A stretch of 64,000 nucleotides of DNA from Anaerolineales bacterium (lineage in GTDB: Bacteria > Chloroflexota > Anaerolineae > Anaerolineales > Villigracilaceae): assembly GCA_014860745.1 (NCBI GenBank), contig JACZJC010000003.1:54681-118680 (forward strand), read 5' to 3'. A program made the translations under genes and the position numbers. Below, one piece after another: positions 56,366 to 64,000 of this stretch; positions within the stretch are counted from its first letter, which is position 1, and each line of letters begins with the position of its first letter. A model generated the notes under the pieces. That model was not told where the DNA came from. It worked only from the letters and a program-made list of their open reading frames with translations, and made no database searches.

Positions 56366-57340
56366 TTACAAGGCAACCTGCTCCCCGCTGTGCGCGGTGT
56401 TGTAGCCTGTCAAGGAACTGAGCAAATTACGAAAATCCGCGGTTTGAATGTAATCGAGTATTGGGTTGAGATTTTGCTCTTGCTCGCGCGGAAGGACGAG
56501 GTCGTAGCGTTCTTCGAAAAGCGGAATGAAGTCGAGTCCGTGTTGATGAGCAGCAGCCTGCAAGCCAAGAGATGCATCCGCCCTGCCTGTTTCGATCAAG
56601 GAGGCGGCTTCACTATGGGTCTTGACCGTTTTTTCGTAACCAGTGATCTTTTCAGCGGGTATCTTGAGCCTGTGCAGTTCGGCATCCAGCCACAGGCGCG
56701 TGCCGGAACCGGGATTGCGATTCACAAAGCGAACATTCGGCTGCGCGATATCTTCCATTTTCTTAATTCGTCTGGGGTTACCCTTCGCAAGGATCAATCC
56801 CTGAGTTCGGTAGGCCAGCGTGACGATCTCCACGTCCCGATCGGGAAACAAATGTTTGACGAAGGGTGTGTTGTACTCGCCGCTTTCATCCAAAAGATGC
56901 GAGCCTGAAATCTGACAAAGTCCCTGACGAAGATAAACCAGCCCGTCCAATGAGCCAACCGGCAGGCTGAGCAGGTTGACATGCTTTAAAAGATGTTCCG
57001 CCGCGCCTTCGAGAGCGATGTCGTGGCTTCCCGAAAAAATAACAGAGGGTTTTCTGCTTTTCGGCAAAACAATTTCCTGCAATAGCAGGGCATCGGCTTT
57101 GGCGCGGTAAAATTTTTCAGTGACCTTGCCCGTGCGGCGGGTTTCGCTGACTTCGATCAAATCCGCAGATTCAAGCGCAAGGATATGATGCCGCACCCAG
57201 GCAGGAGACTGCTTCAAGGTCCGCGCGAGCTGCGTGAGCGTTGCGGGGGCTGCCATTAACAGACGCAAAATATCCATGCGGCGGGAATCCGCAAGCAGTT
57301 TGATCTTTTCAAAAGATTGAATGGATTGAACGGTTTTCAT
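56366..57340 (-). CDS. One-component regulator: ArsR-type HTH plus periplasmic-binding-like domain
   Basis: 324 residues. N-terminal winged helix (~10-90: SRRMDILRLLMAAPATLTQLARTLKQSPAWVRHHILALE), then a PBP-like domain (~105-320) with FSGSHDIALEGAAEHL, LILAKGNPRRIKKMEDIAQP, FVNRNPGSGTRLWLD and GRADASLGLQAAAHQ, like the domain in molybdate-responsive regulators. It likely senses intracellular tungstate or molybdate and controls the tup genes directly downstream and itself. Cytosolic, no signal peptide. Confidence 0.88.
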   Translation of the reverse strand: MKTVQSIQSFEKIKLLADSRRMDILRLLMAAPATLTQLARTLKQSPAWVRHHILALESADLIEVSETRRTGKVTEKFYRAKADALLLQEIVLPKSRKPSVIFSGSHDIALEGAAEHLLKHVNLLSLPVGSLDGLVYLRQGLCQISGSHLLDESGEYNTPFVKHLFPDRDVEIVTLAYRTQGLILAKGNPRRIKKMEDIAQPNVRFVNRNPGSGTRLWLDAELHRLKIPAEKITGYEKTVKTHSEAASLIETGRADASLGLQAAAHQHGLDFIPLFEERYDLVLPREQEQNLNPILDYIQTADFRNLLSSLTGYNTAHSGEQVAL

Positions 57341-57351
57341 TCAGATTTCGA

Positions 57352-57367
57352 TTAAGGAAAATCTTAT
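57352..57367. promoter_or_regulatory. Operator palindrome upstream of the tup regulator
   Basis: TTAAG-GAAAAT-CTTAT, 11 nt before the regulator ATG; same symmetric motif as 56319-56334. Confidence 0.65.
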
Positions 57368-57414
57368 CCCAGAGTCTAAATGCGAATCCACTCCGAGTCA
57401 AGCTCAATTTCCAT

Positions 57415-57443
57415 TTGACACACTCCCCTGCCCATGTTATAAA
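57415..57443 (+). promoter_or_regulatory. Sigma70-type promoter of the SAM-I riboswitch
   Basis: TTGACA (57415-57420), 17-bp spacer, TATAAA (57438-57443). The riboswitch starts about 27 nt after the -10 box. Confidence 0.8.
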
Positions 57444-57469
57444 ACGCAGACAATTAATTTTCTGCTGTA

Positions 57470-57680
57470 CTCATCCAGAGAGGCGGAGGGACCGACCCTT
57501 TGAAGCCTCGGCAACCGATGTAGTCAGATAGTTTGTTAGTCAAATAGTTTCATGATCAAATGACCGTTTAACTACGCGACCAAAAGACTAAGTGACTAAT
57601 TACGGTGCCAACTTCGGCAGGTGAAAACCTGATAGATGAGAGATGATGTGTGTTCACGTCGCCTCTCAAACTGAGAGGCG
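57470..57680 (+). promoter_or_regulatory. SAM-I (S-box) riboswitch with terminator
   Basis: Core elements in order: CTCATCCAGAGAGGCGGAGG, GACCGACCCTTTGAAGCCTC, GGCAACCG, an expanded variable hairpin, GGTGCCAACTTCGGCAGGT, and GATAGATGAG closing P1 with the 5' CTCATC. A 9-bp terminator (57660-57668 and 57672-57680) with TTTTTT follows. SAM binding should end transcription. The nearest methionine gene, metH, is ~960 nt downstream, behind a repeat and two small genes. Confidence 0.93.
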
Positions 57681-57689
57681 TTTTTTAAT

Positions 57690-57801
57690 ATGTCATTGCG
57701 AGTGCGCCAGCCCGAAGCAATCCCCACGTATAAGGAGATTGCTCACCGCATTGCGTACGGCGCAAGTGTCGCCCGCGAAAAACGCTCGCTCGCAACGACA
57801 T
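57690..57801. repeat. Dispersed palindromic repeat, copy 2
   Basis: Outer ends ATGTCATTGCGAG (57690-57702) and CTCGCAACGACAT (57789-57801, one mismatch from perfect), inner CGAAGCAATC/GAGATTGCT; same unit as 21793-21892 but with a longer, diverged centre. It begins immediately after the riboswitch T-run and ends on the first possible ATG of the next gene. Confidence 0.8.
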
Positions 57802-57814
57802 GGAGAGTTCAAAA

Positions 57815-58153
57815 ATGGAAATCGGCGAAACAATTTACGTCACCACCCGCGAGGAATTCCGTGAGTGGCTCGAAAAGAATCATAAAATACGCAAAGAGAT
57901 CTGGCTGATTCAGTATAAGAAGGTCACCAGGAAACCATCCATCCCATATGTGGATGCGGTTGAAGAGGCGATTTGCTTTGGCTGGATCGACGGCTTCGAA
58001 AAAGGCATGGACGGCGACCGTTATGCCACACGTTTTACGCGCCGCAGACCGAAGTCAAATTGGACGGATACGAATATTGAACGTGCGTGGAAAATGATCG
58101 AAGAAGGCAAAATGACTGAAGCGGGTCGAGCGACTTTGCCGAAGGGCGTCTAA
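57815..58153 (+). CDS. YdeI/OmpD-associated-type protein
   Basis: About 112 residues. FREWLEKNHKIRKEIWLIQYKK, IPYVDAVEEAICFGWIDG and RYATRFTRRRPKSNWT are the family signature (YdeI/OmpD-associated). Function is unclear; a role in small-peptide or bacteriocin tolerance has been suggested for relatives. An ATG at 57800 is in frame but lies in the repeat end; the ATG at 57815 is preferred. The gene is shorter than two-domain relatives (~190). Confidence 0.85.
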   Translation: MEIGETIYVTTREEFREWLEKNHKIRKEIWLIQYKKVTRKPSIPYVDAVEEAICFGWIDGFEKGMDGDRYATRFTRRRPKSNWTDTNIERAWKMIEEGKMTEAGRATLPKGV

Positions 58154-58161
58154 GGTAAATA

Positions 58162-58584
58162 ATGAATTGTCCCGAATGCGGCGCGGCTGACGATTTATGC
58201 AAGTCGCGCTTCGATGAATTTCTTGCCCTGGAATTTTCTGATATGGGGTACGGCGCGGTGCATAATCTGACCGTCGCCACGTACATGCTCCAGCACTCCA
58301 GCAAGTTGACTCGCGAAGGCTGGCTCCACGAGCGAAATTTATTGAAGGAGTTTCTGATTGATAATAAACCGCCTGCTTTTATCAGAAAGCAAAACAAAGA
58401 TATCGTTGACAGCGGCAAACGGAAATTCAAGATCAAATCCAGAGACGGATTACCTGTTATAAATAAATCCACGTGGACGAAGACGATTCTCGATGTCCGC
58501 ACGGAGAGTGCGGAAGTTTATTGCGCGGATGTGACCGTATGGGCGAGGTCCGTGCTGGAAGATGCAGAGACGATTAAGATATAA
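58162..58584 (+). CDS. DUF5946 family protein
   Basis: 140 residues. MNCPECGAADDLCKSRFDEFLALEF has a Cys motif for metal binding and the DUF5946 opening; VHNLTVATYMLQHSSKLT supplies the conserved His and LQHSS-like segment. Function unknown. It starts 8 nt after the previous stop; both may be transcribed with metH behind the SAM-I leader. Confidence 0.8.
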   Translation: MNCPECGAADDLCKSRFDEFLALEFSDMGYGAVHNLTVATYMLQHSSKLTREGWLHERNLLKEFLIDNKPPAFIRKQNKDIVDSGKRKFKIKSRDGLPVINKSTWTKTILDVRTESAEVYCADVTVWARSVLEDAETIKI

Positions 58585-58647
58585 GCCTTATCTTTTCAAA
58601 CGATTCCATTTATCTATAGTAAAAACAACGAAGGAAAAAATAAATCA

Positions 58648-61600
58648 ATGACACAACGCAAATACACAAACCGCCGCTACCTCGACGCCCTCGAAAAGAA
58701 AGTCCTTGTCTTCGATGGCGCGATGGGAACGAGCCTGCAACTGCAAAACCTGACCGCCGAGCATTTTGGCGGCGAACAATACAATGGATGTAACGACTAC
58801 CTCGTCATCTCGTATCCTGAAGCTGTAGAAAAAGTCCACCGTTCGTTTCTTGAGGTCGGCGTGGATGTGCTCGAAACGGACACCTTCCGCTCCAACCGTT
58901 TGACGATGGCGGAATATGGTTTGCAGGATCGTATCATTGAGATCAATAAAGCGGCGGCGAGTTTGGCAAGAAGGCTGGCTGACGAATATTCGATACTCGA
59001 TATTCGGTCTTCGAATAACGAATCTCGAATATCGAATACCGATTCCCGAATATCGCATCCCCGTTTCGTCGCTGGCTCCATCGGACCATCGGGCAAACTT
59101 CCCTCCACGAATGACCCCGAACTTTCCAATGTCAAATATGATGAACTCATTGATACCTTCCGCGAGCAAGCTGTCGGATTAATCCAAGGCGGCGTGGATC
59201 TTCTGCTCATCGAAACTTCGCAGGACATTCTCGAAGTTAAAGCCGCCATCACGGGCATTCATAAAGCCTTCGATGAGACTCAGCAATATTTGCCGATCCA
59301 GGCTCAGGTCACGCTCGATACGACCGGCCGCATGCTGCTCGGCACCGACATCAACGCATCCCTTACCATCCTCGAAGGTATGGGCATCGATGTCATCGGC
59401 CTCAATTGTTCCACTGGCCCCGAACACATGCGCGAGCCCATTCGCTTCCTCGGCGAAAATTCCACACTGCCCGTTTCGTGCATTCCAAACGCTGGCCTTC
59501 CATTGAATGTTGATGGGCAAGCTGTGTATCCGCTTGAGCCTGAACCCTACGCAAATGACATGTATGAATTTGTAACCAAGCACAACATTTCAGTTGTGGG
59601 CGGATGTTGTGGGACGACTCCTGCTCATCTTAAATTACTTGTTGACAAACTGAATCATCATCCACATCCCAAGCGACCGCTTCACTCTACGCCTCAGCTT
59701 GCCTCTGCCATGTCAGCGATTGCCATGCGACAGGAACCCGCCCCAACCTTGCTCGGTGAAAGATGTAATGCGCAAGGCTCACGCAAATTCAAGCGATTGC
59801 TGCTCGAAGAAGATTACGACGGCATCCTCGATATCGCGCGGGAACAGGTTGCGGGCGGCGCACATGCGTTGGATATTTCCGTAGCTGTCACCGAACGTGC
59901 AGACGAAGGTGAGCAGATGCGCAAGGTCATCAAGAAACTGCAAATGGGCGTGGATGTTCCGCTCGTGATCGACACCACCGAAGTGGATGTGCTCGAGATC
60001 GCGTTACAAACCGCACCTGGACGTTGTCTCATCAACTCTACACATCTTGAGTCTGGTCGAGGTAAAGCGGATAAGATCTTTGGGCTTGCGAAAAAATACA
60101 ATGCCGCTGTGATCGTCTTGACAATTGATGAAGATGGTATGGCAAAGACGGCGCAAAAAAAATATGAAGTTGCAAAACGGATTTACGATATCGCGCTCAA
60201 CGATCATGGGCTGAAGCCTGAAGATTTAGTATACGACACGCTCACCTTCACCCTCGCCACGGGCGATGCGGAATTTGTGGATTCCGCCAAGGAAACCATC
60301 GAAGGCATCCGCCTCATCAAACAGAATCTACCTGGCGTGATGACGTCACTTGGCGTAAGCAATCTATCCTTCGGCCTTGCCCCGCAAGCTCGCCCGCCAT
60401 TGAACTCGGTCATGCTGTATTACTGCGTACAAGCAGGCTTGGACATGGCCATCGTCAACGCCGCGCACGTGATGCCGTATGCTGAGATCGGCACAGAAGA
60501 ACGCAATCTCTGCGAAGATTTAATTTTCAATCGCTGCGAAGACGCTTTACAACGCTTCATCGAACATTTTGAAACCGTCACCGTTTCAACTGAGTCCACA
60601 GTTGCTGATCCCACCGAAGGCATGACTCCTGAGCAGCGCCTGCACTGGAAGATTTTGCACCGCGTCAAGGAAGGCGTCGAAGCGGATATTGATGAGATAA
60701 TCAACCGCGAACCAACTGGCGGGCGTTCTGCTCGCCATGAAGTCGCCGTCCACACTCTTAACACTGTTCTCCTCCCTGCCATGAAAGAAGTGGGGGACAA
60801 GTTCGGCGCGGGTGAATTGATCCTGCCCTTCGTGCTGCAATCAGCTGAAACCATGAAGAAGACCGTTTCCCATCTTGAGAATTATCTCGAAAAAGTGGAA
60901 GGCGTTACCAAGGGAACCGTTGTGATTGCCACCGTCTATGGCGATGTGCATGACATCGGCAAAAATCTCGTCAAGACCATTCTCGCCAACAACGGCTATA
61001 CCGTGGTTGACCTTGGCAAGCAAGTCCCTGCAGAAACGATCATCACCCGTGCCGTCGAAGAGAAGGCCACCGCAATTGGTCTTTCTGCGTTGCTGGTATC
61101 CACCTCCAAGCAGATGCCGCTCATCGTCAACGAAATGCACCGCCGCGGACACAAGATTCCGATCCTGATTGGTGGCGCGGCCATCAACCGTCGCTTTGGC
61201 CGCCGAATCCTTTTCGCTGAGGATGGCAACGCCTACGAGCCTGGCGTCTTCTATTGTAAGGACGCCTTCGAAGGCCTCGACACAATGGACTCGTTGATCG
61301 ACCCCAACCGTAAACCTGCCATGCTTGAACAACTCCGCAAAGATGCGGATATGGAAATGGGACGCGCCTCGCAGACTCCCGAACATCGCAAGACCGAAGG
61401 TACCCGCTCGAGCATTGTCCCTGCACCAATTGCCTTGCCCACAAAGTTGGGTCAACGCATTGTAAAAGACATGCCGTTGGAGATGGTTCTCAAACACCTC
61501 AACATCAATGAACTGTATCGCCTCTCCTGGGGTGCGAAGAACACCCACGGTGCGGAATGGGAAAAGATGAAGAAAGACTTCGACGCCCGCCTCGCCAGGA

Positions 61601-62229
61601 TGACCAAGGAAGCACTGAAAGATGGTTGGCTCAAGCCGCAAGCCGTGTATGGCTACTTCGCCTGTCAGGCCGATGGTGATGACCTCATCATCTATTCTCC
61701 TCTCCCTCAGGGAGAGGGGGTAGGGGTGAGGGAAGAGATCGCACGCTTCCACTTCCCGCGCCAGCCTTACGATGATCATCTCGCGCTTTCTGATTACTAT
61801 GCCACTGTTGAGTCAGGTCAAATGGATGTAGTTGCTTTGCAGGTTGTCACCGTTGGCCTCGAAGCCACCGAAAAATTTGAAAAGATTCAGGCTGCCAATG
61901 ACTACACCGAAGCCTACTTTACCCACGGCCTCGCCGTCCAAACTGCCGAAGCGACAGCCAATTACCTGCATGAACATATCCGCCGCGAGTTAGGTCTGAG
62001 CGAAGAACAAGGCAAGCGCTATTCCTGGGGCTACCCCGCCATCCCTGAATTGGAAGATCACTTTAAAGTCTTCCAGCTATTGTCTGGCGCGGAGACCGAG
62101 CTTGGCATGAGTCTCGCTACCTCGGGCCAGCTCATCCCCGAGCAATCCACCGCTGCGATTATTGTCCACCATGCACAGGCGAAGTATTACAGCGTCGGTG
62201 AAAGTCGTGTGGAACAATTAATGAAGTAG
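58648..62229 (+). CDS. metH: Cobalamin-dependent methionine synthase
   Basis: 1193 residues, all four modules. Homocysteine/zinc domain (1-~340): FDGAMGTSLQ, zinc ligands C254, C320, C321. Pterin domain (~360-630): GERCNAQGSRKFKRLL, ALDISVA. B12 domain (~650-900): B12 axial ligand H768 in GDVHDIGKNLV, IGLSALLV, GGAAINR. Activation domain (~960-1193): HFPRQ, RRELGLSEEQGKRYSWGYPA. It methylates homocysteine from methyl-THF. Two repeat-derived insertions are in frame: ~residues 115-135 and ~1018-1030. Expression may depend on the SAM-I riboswitch upstream. Confidence 0.97.
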   Translation: MTQRKYTNRRYLDALEKKVLVFDGAMGTSLQLQNLTAEHFGGEQYNGCNDYLVISYPEAVEKVHRSFLEVGVDVLETDTFRSNRLTMAEYGLQDRIIEINKAAASLARRLADEYSILDIRSSNNESRISNTDSRISHPRFVAGSIGPSGKLPSTNDPELSNVKYDELIDTFREQAVGLIQGGVDLLLIETSQDILEVKAAITGIHKAFDETQQYLPIQAQVTLDTTGRMLLGTDINASLTILEGMGIDVIGLNCSTGPEHMREPIRFLGENSTLPVSCIPNAGLPLNVDGQAVYPLEPEPYANDMYEFVTKHNISVVGGCCGTTPAHLKLLVDKLNHHPHPKRPLHSTPQLASAMSAIAMRQEPAPTLLGERCNAQGSRKFKRLLLEEDYDGILDIAREQVAGGAHALDISVAVTERADEGEQMRKVIKKLQMGVDVPLVIDTTEVDVLEIALQTAPGRCLINSTHLESGRGKADKIFGLAKKYNAAVIVLTIDEDGMAKTAQKKYEVAKRIYDIALNDHGLKPEDLVYDTLTFTLATGDAEFVDSAKETIEGIRLIKQNLPGVMTSLGVSNLSFGLAPQARPPLNSVMLYYCVQAGLDMAIVNAAHVMPYAEIGTEERNLCEDLIFNRCEDALQRFIEHFETVTVSTESTVADPTEGMTPEQRLHWKILHRVKEGVEADIDEIINREPTGGRSARHEVAVHTLNTVLLPAMKEVGDKFGAGELILPFVLQSAETMKKTVSHLENYLEKVEGVTKGTVVIATVYGDVHDIGKNLVKTILANNGYTVVDLGKQVPAETIITRAVEEKATAIGLSALLVSTSKQMPLIVNEMHRRGHKIPILIGGAAINRRFGRRILFAEDGNAYEPGVFYCKDAFEGLDTMDSLIDPNRKPAMLEQLRKDADMEMGRASQTPEHRKTEGTRSSIVPAPIALPTKLGQRIVKDMPLEMVLKHLNINELYRLSWGAKNTHGAEWEKMKKDFDARLARMTKEALKDGWLKPQAVYGYFACQADGDDLIIYSPLPQGEGVGVREEIARFHFPRQPYDDHLALSDYYATVESGQMDVVALQVVTVGLEATEKFEKIQAANDYTEAYFTHGLAVQTAEATANYLHEHIRRELGLSEEQGKRYSWGYPAIPELEDHFKVFQLLSGAETELGMSLATSGQLIPEQSTAAIIVHHAQAKYYSVGESRVEQLMK
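58980..59060. repeat. AT-rich palindromic repeat inside metH
   Basis: Repeated CGAATA/TATTCG half units (for example ATATTCG, CGAATCTCGAATATCG) encode SSNNESRISNTDSRIS between the helix ending ARRLADE and FVAGSIGP, a place where E. coli MetH has only a short linker. Translated in frame. Confidence 0.75.
61697..61735. repeat. CTCTCCCTCAGGGAGAG repeat inside metH
   Basis: The palindrome CTCTCCCTCAGGGAGAG and the following GGGGTAGGGGTGAGGG form a widespread intergenic repeat. Here it is in frame and encodes SPLPQGEGVGVR in the activation domain, between DDLIIY and ARFHFPRQ. Confidence 0.85.
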
Positions 62230-62238
62230 GATTCGGTC

Positions 62239-63789
62239 ATGAAAATTGAATTCAACCTGCCACGTGTTGCGCTGCTTTTTGTGATGGTTGTCGCATTGAT
62301 TATAGGATATTTCATTGCCCCGGATTATGGGATCAGTTGGGATGAGTTGGGTATTTATCGCTACTCGAGCCAAATGCTTGCCGCGTATCCATTTATCCTT
62401 CACCCCCAGGATTTTGAAGCAAAAGTCTCCGACCCTCTCTTGTATCTTTATGGACCGGCGCACTTCATGGCCTCGACGGTTTTTTCCCGTTTCATACTTA
62501 CCTTTCAAACATCGTGGTCGTTCTTTACAGCGTATCACTTCTTTTATTTTGTAACCTTTTTGTTTGGCGTTCTTGCGCTCTACTTCCTTTCAATCCGCTG
62601 GATGAGTGAATGGGCTGCATTTGGCGTGGCAGTTTTATTCGCTACCCAGCCGCTCTTTTGGGGAAATGCATTTATTAATCCAAAAGATACACCATTCATG
62701 ACATTTTTCATCGCCAGTGTTTATTTCGGATTTCAAATGCTGGATGACTCTTCAAGTTCAAGATGGTGGAAAACTTTTCTTGCCGGAGTTGTATTGGGCA
62801 TCACAACCTCAGTCCGCTCGCTGGGGCCGATGGCGGGCGCGCTTGTAATCCTGTATGGATTATGGAAATCTCCTCGGAAAACACTAACTCTTGCTCCGCT
62901 TTACGTCCTTGTCGCAATGGCAGTCGCATACCTCAGTTGGCCTTATTTGTGGAGCGCGCCTGTCAGCCATTTTATGGAGACGCTGCAAACGATGTCTAAA
63001 TTCCCGAATACAGGGGAGACTCTTTTCAACGGGAATTTGTACCCAGCGGATCAATTGCCGTTAACCTATTTTCCTACATTCATCGCTTTGCAATTAACAG
63101 AACCGATGCTGGCGTTGATTGTGATTGGAACTGTGATTTCCACCTGGCTTTTCGTCAAAGCACAAGACAGGGAGCCTGTTTTGCTGTTCGTGGCATGGTT
63201 TTTATTGCCAGCTCTTTATATCGGCTCATCTGGCAGCACACTGTATGATAATGCCCGTCAACTTATATTTCTCCTGCCTCCGCTTTTGATCTTCGCAGGT
63301 GTCGGTCTGGATGTGCTTCTAAAGTATATTAAAACTCCCGTACTCCGGGCAGTGCTGATGCTGGTCATGGTATTACCTGGCTTATATGCAAATATCCAGC
63401 TTCACCCATATCAATTTGTTTATTTCAACAGCCTGACGGGCGGCGTGGGCGGCGCGTTTCGAAAGTTTGACCTGGACTATACAGGGACATCTTTCATGGA
63501 AGCACAGGAATATCTCAATGCAAATGCGGAACCTGGAGTACAGATCGTCGTTGTAGGCCCACGGCACATCGCCCGCGCATATGCTCGCGAAGATCTGAAA
63601 AATAGCTTCATTGGAACGCAAGACTCTCTCAATCCCGATGGCCTTGATTATTATTATGTCCTCTTTTTAACGCGCACGAATGCAGACCTGAACCGCTGTA
63701 TGGATGGCGAAATTGTGTATACGGTCGAACGTGACGGCGGGGTACTAGCCTATATTAAAAAGATAACTTCAAAACAAGAGTGCTGGTAA
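62239..63789 (+). CDS. GT39-like (ArnT/PMT type) membrane glycosyltransferase
   Basis: 516 residues, 10 or more transmembrane helices. The first outer loop has the acidic motif YGISWDELGIYRYS typical of dolichol/polyprenyl-phosphate-sugar glycosyltransferases; FINPKDTPFM resembles a second catalytic loop. The soluble C-terminal part (QEYLNANAEPGVQIVVVGPRH) is extracytoplasmic. It would glycosylate lipids or proteins outside the membrane. Starts 9 nt after metH. Confidence 0.82.
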   Translation: MKIEFNLPRVALLFVMVVALIIGYFIAPDYGISWDELGIYRYSSQMLAAYPFILHPQDFEAKVSDPLLYLYGPAHFMASTVFSRFILTFQTSWSFFTAYHFFYFVTFLFGVLALYFLSIRWMSEWAAFGVAVLFATQPLFWGNAFINPKDTPFMTFFIASVYFGFQMLDDSSSSRWWKTFLAGVVLGITTSVRSLGPMAGALVILYGLWKSPRKTLTLAPLYVLVAMAVAYLSWPYLWSAPVSHFMETLQTMSKFPNTGETLFNGNLYPADQLPLTYFPTFIALQLTEPMLALIVIGTVISTWLFVKAQDREPVLLFVAWFLLPALYIGSSGSTLYDNARQLIFLLPPLLIFAGVGLDVLLKYIKTPVLRAVLMLVMVLPGLYANIQLHPYQFVYFNSLTGGVGGAFRKFDLDYTGTSFMEAQEYLNANAEPGVQIVVVGPRHIARAYAREDLKNSFIGTQDSLNPDGLDYYYVLFLTRTNADLNRCMDGEIVYTVERDGGVLAYIKKITSKQECW

Positions 63790-63792
63790 GAT
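63787..63792 (+). promoter_or_regulatory. -10-like box before the last gene
   Basis: TAAGAT, 6 nt before the ATG at 63799; overlaps the stop codon of the previous gene. Confidence 0.3.
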
Positions 63793-63798
63793 ACCCGT

Positions 63799-64000
63799 AT
63801 GAAAAAACAACTTCGCTTCGCTCTTACTTCCTGGGTCGTCATTACTTTTCTTGTTGTTGCACAACTCATTGCCGTTTATCTTCGCAACGGTGTGGATGGT
63901 CTCAACCTATTCATCCAGCAATGGCCTTTATCCAATCTCGTTGTGACCATGGCCGCGACAACGCTCACCTGGCTTTTGCTTGGCATGCTGCTTTATTTAT
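63799..64000 (+). CDS. Membrane protein, N-terminal part (cut by window end)
   Basis: 67 codons are visible: MKKQLRFALTSWVVITFLVV (first helix), an outer loop LRNGVDGLNLFIQQWP, and a second helix (VVTMAATTLTWLLLGML). The layout resembles the N-terminus of sulfatase/phosphoglycerol-transferase membrane proteins, but too little is present to name it. 9 nt after the glycosyltransferase stop. Confidence 0.6.
   Translation, partial: MKKQLRFALTSWVVITFLVVAQLIAVYLRNGVDGLNLFIQQWPLSNLVVTMAATTLTWLLLGMLLYL

Noticed and set aside
1..64000. CRISPR array or cas genes
   Set aside because: No regularly spaced 25-40-nt repeats and no Cas-like proteins were seen.

Overview
The window looks like a chromosomal segment of an uncultured member of the Chloroflexota, probably class Anaerolineae. 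This is inferred from gene content: secreted proteins with NBR1-type Ig-like domains behind Thr/Pro-rich linkers, many GAF/PAS histidine kinases, Gram-positive-style T-box and SAM-I leaders together with B12-dependent MetH, a translin homologue, and many genes whose -10 box lies only 6-9 nt before the start codon, as in leaderless transcripts. No rRNA, CRISPR array or prophage is visible. Two tRNA-Ala genes are present.

Layout. 1-7.4 kb: EamA exporter end, era, YitT and UPF0104 membrane proteins, a response regulator, a FAD oxidoreductase, and an AT-rich two-gene cassette (TcmP plus three-Cys protein DUF5131). 7.4-11.4 kb: GNAT acetyltransferase, an NBR1-domain protein, and a TIR-domain protein fused to a membrane module that also exists next door as a separate gene. 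11.6-14.8 kb: HEPN-like protein, ssb, DUF3467, translin, a membrane protein and a nucleotide N-glycosidase-like enzyme. 15-20 kb: two sensory genes with degenerate receivers and a degenerate DNA-methylase-like protein. 20-24 kb: NBR1-CAP lipoprotein, thioredoxin lipoprotein, an orphan 693-aa protein. 24-27.7 kb: phenylalanine hydroxylase beside pterin genes (pteridine-reductase-like SDR, folB, folK, folE). 27.8-28 kb: a 122-bp MITE with a visible target duplication.

28-36.5 kb: small membrane proteins, a beta-propeller protein, a lipoprotein, leuS with a Lys/Ala-rich N-terminal tail behind a T-box leader, tRNA-Ala(GGC), tRNA-Ala(CGC) and a GAF histidine kinase. 37.8-41 kb: a single gene fusing serine hydroxymethyltransferase to the glycine-cleavage T protein. 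41-45.3 kb: an accessory island directly downstream of it, in which the 3' end of that fusion gene plus its terminator recurs twice more between cargo genes (DUF3800 protein, Gln/Glu coiled coil); then an HNH nuclease, a restriction-enzyme-like fragment, a vsr pseudogene and a VapBC-type pair.

45.4-53 kb: TspO-like and other membrane proteins, a YacP-like NYN protein, an OsmC protein, a DUF1232 protein and a PQQ-type sugar dehydrogenase. 53-57.4 kb: a tungstate-type ABC operon with two binding proteins and its own one-component regulator; both promoters carry the same palindrome. 57.4-64 kb: a SAM-I riboswitch, a dispersed repeat, two small genes, metH carrying two repeat-derived insertions, a GT39-like membrane glycosyltransferase and the start of another membrane protein.

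Functional links: SHMT-GcvT, MetH, FolB/FolK/FolE and the SAM-I leader all belong to folate and one-carbon metabolism; PhhA uses a reduced pterin that the neighbouring reductase and FolE could supply. TcmP/DUF5131, TIR-membrane, HEPN, HNH, vsr and VapBC are candidates for conflict or defence functions.
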